From Streptomyces pseudovenezuelae (GTDB lineage Bacteria > Actinomycetota > Actinomycetes > Streptomycetales > Streptomycetaceae): DNA of 64,000 nt. Shown one piece after another: positions 60,403-64,000 of this stretch (position 1 is its first letter; every line of letters begins with the position of its first letter). Below the pieces are notes generated by a model, which was given only the letters and a program-made list of their open reading frames with translations, had not been told where the DNA came from and did not search any database. Position numbers and translations under genes: made by a program. The stretch is from contig NZ_KQ948149.1 in the NCBI RefSeq assembly GCF_001513955.1, positions 96,227 through 160,226 of the forward strand, given 5' to 3'.

Positions 60403-62958
60403 ATGGGACGCGGCAGGCTTCGGATCTACCTCGGTGCGGCACCGGGCGTCGGCAAGACGTACGCGATGCTCTCCGAGGCGCACCGCAGGATCGAGCGGGG
60501 CACCGACTGTGTCGTGGGCTTCGTGGAGCATCACGGGCGCCCGCGCACCGAGGTGATGCTGCACGGGCTGGAGGAGGTTCCGCGCCGGGAGATCGAGTAC
60601 CGGGACGCCGTCTTCACCGAGATGGATGTCGATGCGGTACTGCGCCGGGCCCCCGCCGTAGCCCTGGTGGACGAGCTGGCCCACACCAACATTCCGGGCT
60701 CGCGCAACGCCCGGCGCTGGCAGGACGTCGAGGAACTGCTCGCGGCCGGGATCGACGTGGTCTCGACCGTGAACATCCAGCATCTGGAGTCGCTCGGCGA
60801 CGTCGTCGAGGCGATCACCGGGGTGCGGCAGCGCGAGACCGTGCCCGACGAGGTCGTACGCCGGGCCGATCAGATCGAGCTGGTCGACATGTCGCCCGAG
60901 GCGCTGCGGCGGCGGATGGCGCACGGCAACATCTACCAGCCGGACAAGGTCGACGCGGCCCTGTCGAACTACTTCCGGCCCGGCAACCTCACCGCCCTGC
61001 GCGAGCTCGCGCTGCTGTGGGTGGCCGACCGGGTCGACGAGTACCTCAAGCAGTACCGCAGCGAGCACCGGGTCTCGAAGATCTGGGGCTCCAGGGAACG
61101 GATCGTCGTAGGGCTGACCGGCGGGCCGGAGGGGCGGACGCTGATAAGGCGGGGCGCGCGGCTGGCCGAGAAGGGGGCCGGCGGTGAGGTGCTCGCCGTC
61201 TACATAGCCCGCAGCGACGGCCTGACCTCCGCCTCGCCCAAGGAACTCGCCGTCCAGAGGACCCTCGTCGAGGACCTTGGCGGAACCTTTCACCACGTGG
61301 TCGGCGACGACATACCGGCCGCGCTGCTCGACTTCGCGCGCGGGTTCAACGCCACCCAGATCGTCCTCGGGTCGTCCCGCCGCAAGACCTGGCAGTACGT
61401 CTTCGGCCCCGGCGTCGGCGCGACCGTGGCCCGCGAGTCCGGGCCCGACCTGGACGTGCACATCGTCACCCACGACGAGGTCGCCAAGGGGCGCGGACTG
61501 CCCGTCGCCCGCAGCGCGCGGCTCGGACGGGCCCGGATCCTGTGGGGCTGGCTGGTCGGCCTGACCGGCCCGGCGCTCCTGACGGTCCTGCTCACCACCG
61601 TCGACCTCGGCCTCGCCAACGACATGCTGCTGTTCCTGGCGGTCGTCGTCGCGGCGGCCCTGCTCGGCGGCCTCTTCCCCGCGCTCGCGTCGGCCGCGGT
61701 CGGCTCGCTGCTGCTGAACTACTTCTACACACCGCCCCTGCACCGCTGGACCATCGCCGACCCTAAGAACATCGTCGCCATCGTGATCTTCGTGGGCGTC
61801 GGCATCTCGGTGGCCTCCGTCGTCGACCTGGCGGCCAGGAGGACCCATCAGGCCGCCCGGCTTCGCGCCGAGTCGGAGATCCTGTCCTTCCTCGCCGGGA
61901 ACGTGCTGCGCGGCGAGACCCGCCTGGAGGAGCTGCTGGAACGCGTCCGGGAGACCTTCGGCATGGAGTCGGCGGCCCTGCTGGAACGGGAGAGCGACGT
62001 CGAGCCGTGGACCTGCGCCGGCCGGGCCGGACTCGGACCGCCCGTGGAGCGGCCGGAGGACGCCGACGTCGACATGCCGGTGGGGGACCACATTTCACTC
62101 GCGCTCACCGGCCGGGTGCTGCCCGCCGAGGACCGCCGGGTGCTCGCCGCCTTCGCCGCCCAGGCCGCCGTCGTGCTGGACCGCCGCAGGCTCCAGGAGG
62201 AGGCGGACCAGGCCCGCACGCTGGCCGAGGGCAACCGCATCCGTACGGCGCTCCTGGCAGCCGTCTCGCACGATCTGCGGACCCCGCTCGCCGGGATCAA
62301 GGCGGCCGTCTCCTCGCTCAGGTCCGACGACGTGGCATGGTCCGAGGAGGACCAGGCCGAACTCCTGGAGGGCATCGAGGAGGGCGCCGACCGGCTGGAC
62401 CACCTCGTGGGCAACCTGCTCGACATGTCCCGCCTCCAGACCGGCACGGTCACCGCGATCGTCCGGGAGATCGACCTCGACGAGGTGGTGCCGATGGCGC
62501 TCGGCGGGGTGCCCGACGGGAGCGTGGAACTGGACGTCCCGGAGACCCTGCCGATGGTCGCCGTCGACCCGGGGCTGCTGGAGCGGTCGGTGGCCAACCT
62601 GGTCGAGAACGCCGTCAAGTACAGCCCGCCCGGCATCCCGGTCCGGGTCTCCGCGAGCGCCATCGCCGACCGCGTCGAGGTCCGGGTCGTGGATCGCGGC
62701 CCCGGCGTCCCCGACGAGGCCAAGGAGCGCATCTTCGCGCCCTTCCAGCGCTACGGCGACGCCCCGCGCGGCGCCGGGGTGGGGCTCGGGCTCGCGGTGG
62801 CCCGTGGTTTCGCGGAGGCCATGCACGGCACCCTCAACGCCGAGGACACGCCCGGCGGCGGCCTCACCATGGTGCTGACGCTCCGCGCGGCGGACGCGCA
62901 CGCACAGCTCCTCGCGGACCCCTTCGACGAGGCAGAACCAGAAAGGCAGGCCACATGA
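60403..62958 (+). CDS. kdpD: Potassium-responsive sensor kinase KdpD
   Basis: An 851-aa kinase. The N-terminal KdpD domain has Walker A GAAPGVGKTYAM (residues 11-22) and VDELAHTNIPG. A universal-stress-like domain spans about 230-365, and four close membrane helices about 385-480 include LLNYFYTPPLHRWTIADP. A GAF-like region follows, then His623 (VSHDLRTPLAG) and HATPase_c. It senses K+ limitation and turgor and normally controls kdpFABC, which is not in this window. The mRNA may be leaderless. It overlaps kdpE by 4 nt. Confidence 0.92.
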   Translation: MGRGRLRIYLGAAPGVGKTYAMLSEAHRRIERGTDCVVGFVEHHGRPRTEVMLHGLEEVPRREIEYRDAVFTEMDVDAVLRRAPAVALVDELAHTNIPGSRNARRWQDVEELLAAGIDVVSTVNIQHLESLGDVVEAITGVRQRETVPDEVVRRADQIELVDMSPEALRRRMAHGNIYQPDKVDAALSNYFRPGNLTALRELALLWVADRVDEYLKQYRSEHRVSKIWGSRERIVVGLTGGPEGRTLIRRGARLAEKGAGGEVLAVYIARSDGLTSASPKELAVQRTLVEDLGGTFHHVVGDDIPAALLDFARGFNATQIVLGSSRRKTWQYVFGPGVGATVARESGPDLDVHIVTHDEVAKGRGLPVARSARLGRARILWGWLVGLTGPALLTVLLTTVDLGLANDMLLFLAVVVAAALLGGLFPALASAAVGSLLLNYFYTPPLHRWTIADPKNIVAIVIFVGVGISVASVVDLAARRTHQAARLRAESEILSFLAGNVLRGETRLEELLERVRETFGMESAALLERESDVEPWTCAGRAGLGPPVERPEDADVDMPVGDHISLALTGRVLPAEDRRVLAAFAAQAAVVLDRRRLQEEADQARTLAEGNRIRTALLAAVSHDLRTPLAGIKAAVSSLRSDDVAWSEEDQAELLEGIEEGADRLDHLVGNLLDMSRLQTGTVTAIVREIDLDEVVPMALGGVPDGSVELDVPETLPMVAVDPGLLERSVANLVENAVKYSPPGIPVRVSASAIADRVEVRVVDRGPGVPDEAKERIFAPFQRYGDAPRGAGVGLGLAVARGFAEAMHGTLNAEDTPGGGLTMVLTLRAADAHAQLLADPFDEAEPERQAT

Positions 62959-63638
62959 CCAGAGTGCTGGTCATCGAGGACGAGCCGCAGATCGTGCGCG
63001 CCCTCGTGATCAACCTCAGGGCGCGCAAGTACGAGGTCGACACGGCGCACGACGGGGCCGGCGCGCTCCGGCTCGCCGCCGCCCGCCACCCCGACGTGGT
63101 CGTCCTGGACCTGGGCCTGCCCGACATGGACGGCGTCGAGGTGATCAGGGGGCTGCGCGGCTGGACCCGGGTGCCGATCCTCGTGCTGTCCGCCCGGCAC
63201 TCCTCCGACGAGAAGGTCGAGGCACTGGACGCGGGCGCCGACGACTACGTCACCAAGCCGTTCGGCATGGACGAGCTGCTGGCCCGCCTGCGGGCCGCCG
63301 TGCGCCGCGCCGAGCCCACCGGGGGAGGCGAGGAGGACGTCCTGGTGGAGACCGACGAGTTCACCGTCGACCTGGCCGCCAAGAAGGTCCAGAAGCACGG
63401 CAGAGACGTGCGTCTCACCCCCACCGAGTGGCACCTGCTGGAGGTACTGGTCCGCAACACCGGCCGGCTCGTCGGCCAGAAGCAGCTCCTCCAGGAGGTC
63501 TGGGGGCCGTCGTACGGGACGGAGACGAACTACCTGCGGGTCTACATGGCCCAGCTGCGGCGGAAGCTGGAGGCGGACCCCTCGCATCCGAAGCACTTCG
63601 TCACCGAACCGGGCATGGGATACCGGTTCGAACGCTAG
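62955..63638 (+). CDS. kdpE: Response regulator KdpE
   Basis: A 227-aa OmpR-type regulator with phospho-acceptor Asp52 (VVVLDLGLPDMDG) and a winged-helix output domain (LTPTEWHLLEVLVRNTGRLVGQKQLLQEVW). The ATGA overlap with kdpD couples translation. Its expected target is the kdp transport operon elsewhere in the genome. Confidence 0.92.
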   Translation: MTRVLVIEDEPQIVRALVINLRARKYEVDTAHDGAGALRLAAARHPDVVVLDLGLPDMDGVEVIRGLRGWTRVPILVLSARHSSDEKVEALDAGADDYVTKPFGMDELLARLRAAVRRAEPTGGGEEDVLVETDEFTVDLAAKKVQKHGRDVRLTPTEWHLLEVLVRNTGRLVGQKQLLQEVWGPSYGTETNYLRVYMAQLRRKLEADPSHPKHFVTEPGMGYRFER

Positions 63639-63660
63639 TGCTGCGGGTACAACGCTGTCG

Positions 63661-63677
63661 GCGTACCCCGGTACGCT
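63661..63677 (+). promoter_or_regulatory. Hairpin and -10 hexamer before the OB-fold gene
   Basis: GCGTACC (63661-63667) and GGTACGC (63670-63676) are exact inverted repeats. The overlapping TACGCT (63672-63677) ends 7 nt before ATG 63685, fitting a leaderless start. Confidence 0.4.
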
Positions 63678-63684
63678 TTCGGAT

Positions 63685-64000
63685 ATGAGTGCTGTTCCTC
63701 GTTCCGAGAAGCCGGTGGGCCGGTTCCGGCGCATGCTCGACCGGCTCTCCTCGTCGCAGGAGGATCTGGAGTCGGAGGAGCTGCGGGAGGACACCGCGAC
63801 CACCGGATGCACCCGGATCGGCGACTGCCACGACCGCCAGATCGTGACCGTTACTGGTACCTTGCGCACGGTCACCCTGCGGCCGCGCGCGGGCGTCCCG
63901 GCCCTGGAGGCCGAGCTGTTCGACGGCTCCGCCGCCCTGGACGTGGTGTGGCTCGGCCGGCGCTCCATCGTCGGGATAGAGCCCGGGCGCAAGCTGATCG
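63685..64000 (+). CDS. OB-fold nucleic acid-binding-like protein, 3' end outside window
   Basis: The first 105 codons are visible. A charged N-terminal helix (RFRRMLDRLSSSQEDLESEELRED) precedes an OB-fold-like strand pattern (RQIVTVTGTLRTVTLRPR; PALEAELFDGSAALDVVWLGRRSIVGIEPGRKL). This is the actinobacterial protein usually found near the Trk/kdp genes. Nucleic-acid binding is inferred from the fold only. Confidence 0.75.
   Translation, partial: MSAVPRSEKPVGRFRRMLDRLSSSQEDLESEELREDTATTGCTRIGDCHDRQIVTVTGTLRTVTLRPRAGVPALEAELFDGSAALDVVWLGRRSIVGIEPGRKLI

Overview
The window is one stretch of a Streptomyces chromosome. GC is very high, GTG and TTG starts are common, and the gene order around hrdB, parE, parC, ptsH, sepH, hemH, cutRS, dut and kdpDE is one I recognise from the SCO5818-SCO5871 part of S. 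coelicolor. That match is from memory, not a search. Most of it is conserved core. The only clearly accessory stretch is about 21.1-26.9 kb.

Layout. 0-5 kb: 3' end of an ABC-2 permease; whiH with a WhiG-like -10; a strong hairpin; hrdB (principal sigma factor); a secreted trypsin. 5-16 kb: parE; a DUF1453/NarL-type two-component operon; a DUF485 protein with a sodium:solute symporter; then a NitT/TauT-type ABC uptake operon. Two paralogous CitB/DcuR-type response regulators flank that ABC operon, but only one DcuS-type kinase is present. 18.7-24.5 kb: an Fe-S sucrase/ferredoxin-like gene behind an iron-box-like site; a citrate synthase with an N-terminal HTH domain; an XRE/DUF397/SAM-methyltransferase group; a second citrate synthase behind an AT-rich inverted-repeat promoter. 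24.5-27 kb: a nucleotidyltransferase, a probable frameshifted remnant and small lineage-specific genes.

27-36 kb: CobW GTPase, parC, an M16 peptidase pair (one active, one lacking the zinc motif), a c-di-AMP (ydaO) riboswitch ahead of an M23 cell-wall peptidase, a GntR regulator, and ptsH behind a DasR-type site. 36-50 kb: a GNAT/acyl-CoA synthetase fusion, DUF5998, a phosphodiesterase-like protein, thymidine kinase, a VOC protein, a sulfurtransferase, sepH (FtsZ partner), an FAD sugar-lactone/alditol oxidase, an MFS exporter, ferrochelatase and an inositol monophosphatase. 50-64 kb: cutRS, DUF4193, DUF3093, a thioesterase, dut, DUF3710, a secreted alginate lyase, an orphan ABC ATPase, a 1.6-kb gene-free tract with a degenerate tandem repeat of about 255-296 bp, kdpDE, and the start of an OB-fold protein.

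Themes. Core information processing (hrdB, parE/parC, sepH, dut, tdk) is interleaved with developmental control (whiH) and nutrient signalling (DasR site at ptsH, c-di-AMP riboswitch, iron box, organic-acid two-component systems). Several genes look leaderless, with a -10 hexamer 6-8 nt before the start codon. I found no tRNA, rRNA, CRISPR array, prophage or intact IS element. I see no wholly new multi-gene system. The best candidates for new biology are the repeat array before kdpD, the two-regulator/one-kinase ABC cassette, and the regulatory sites at the two citrate synthases.
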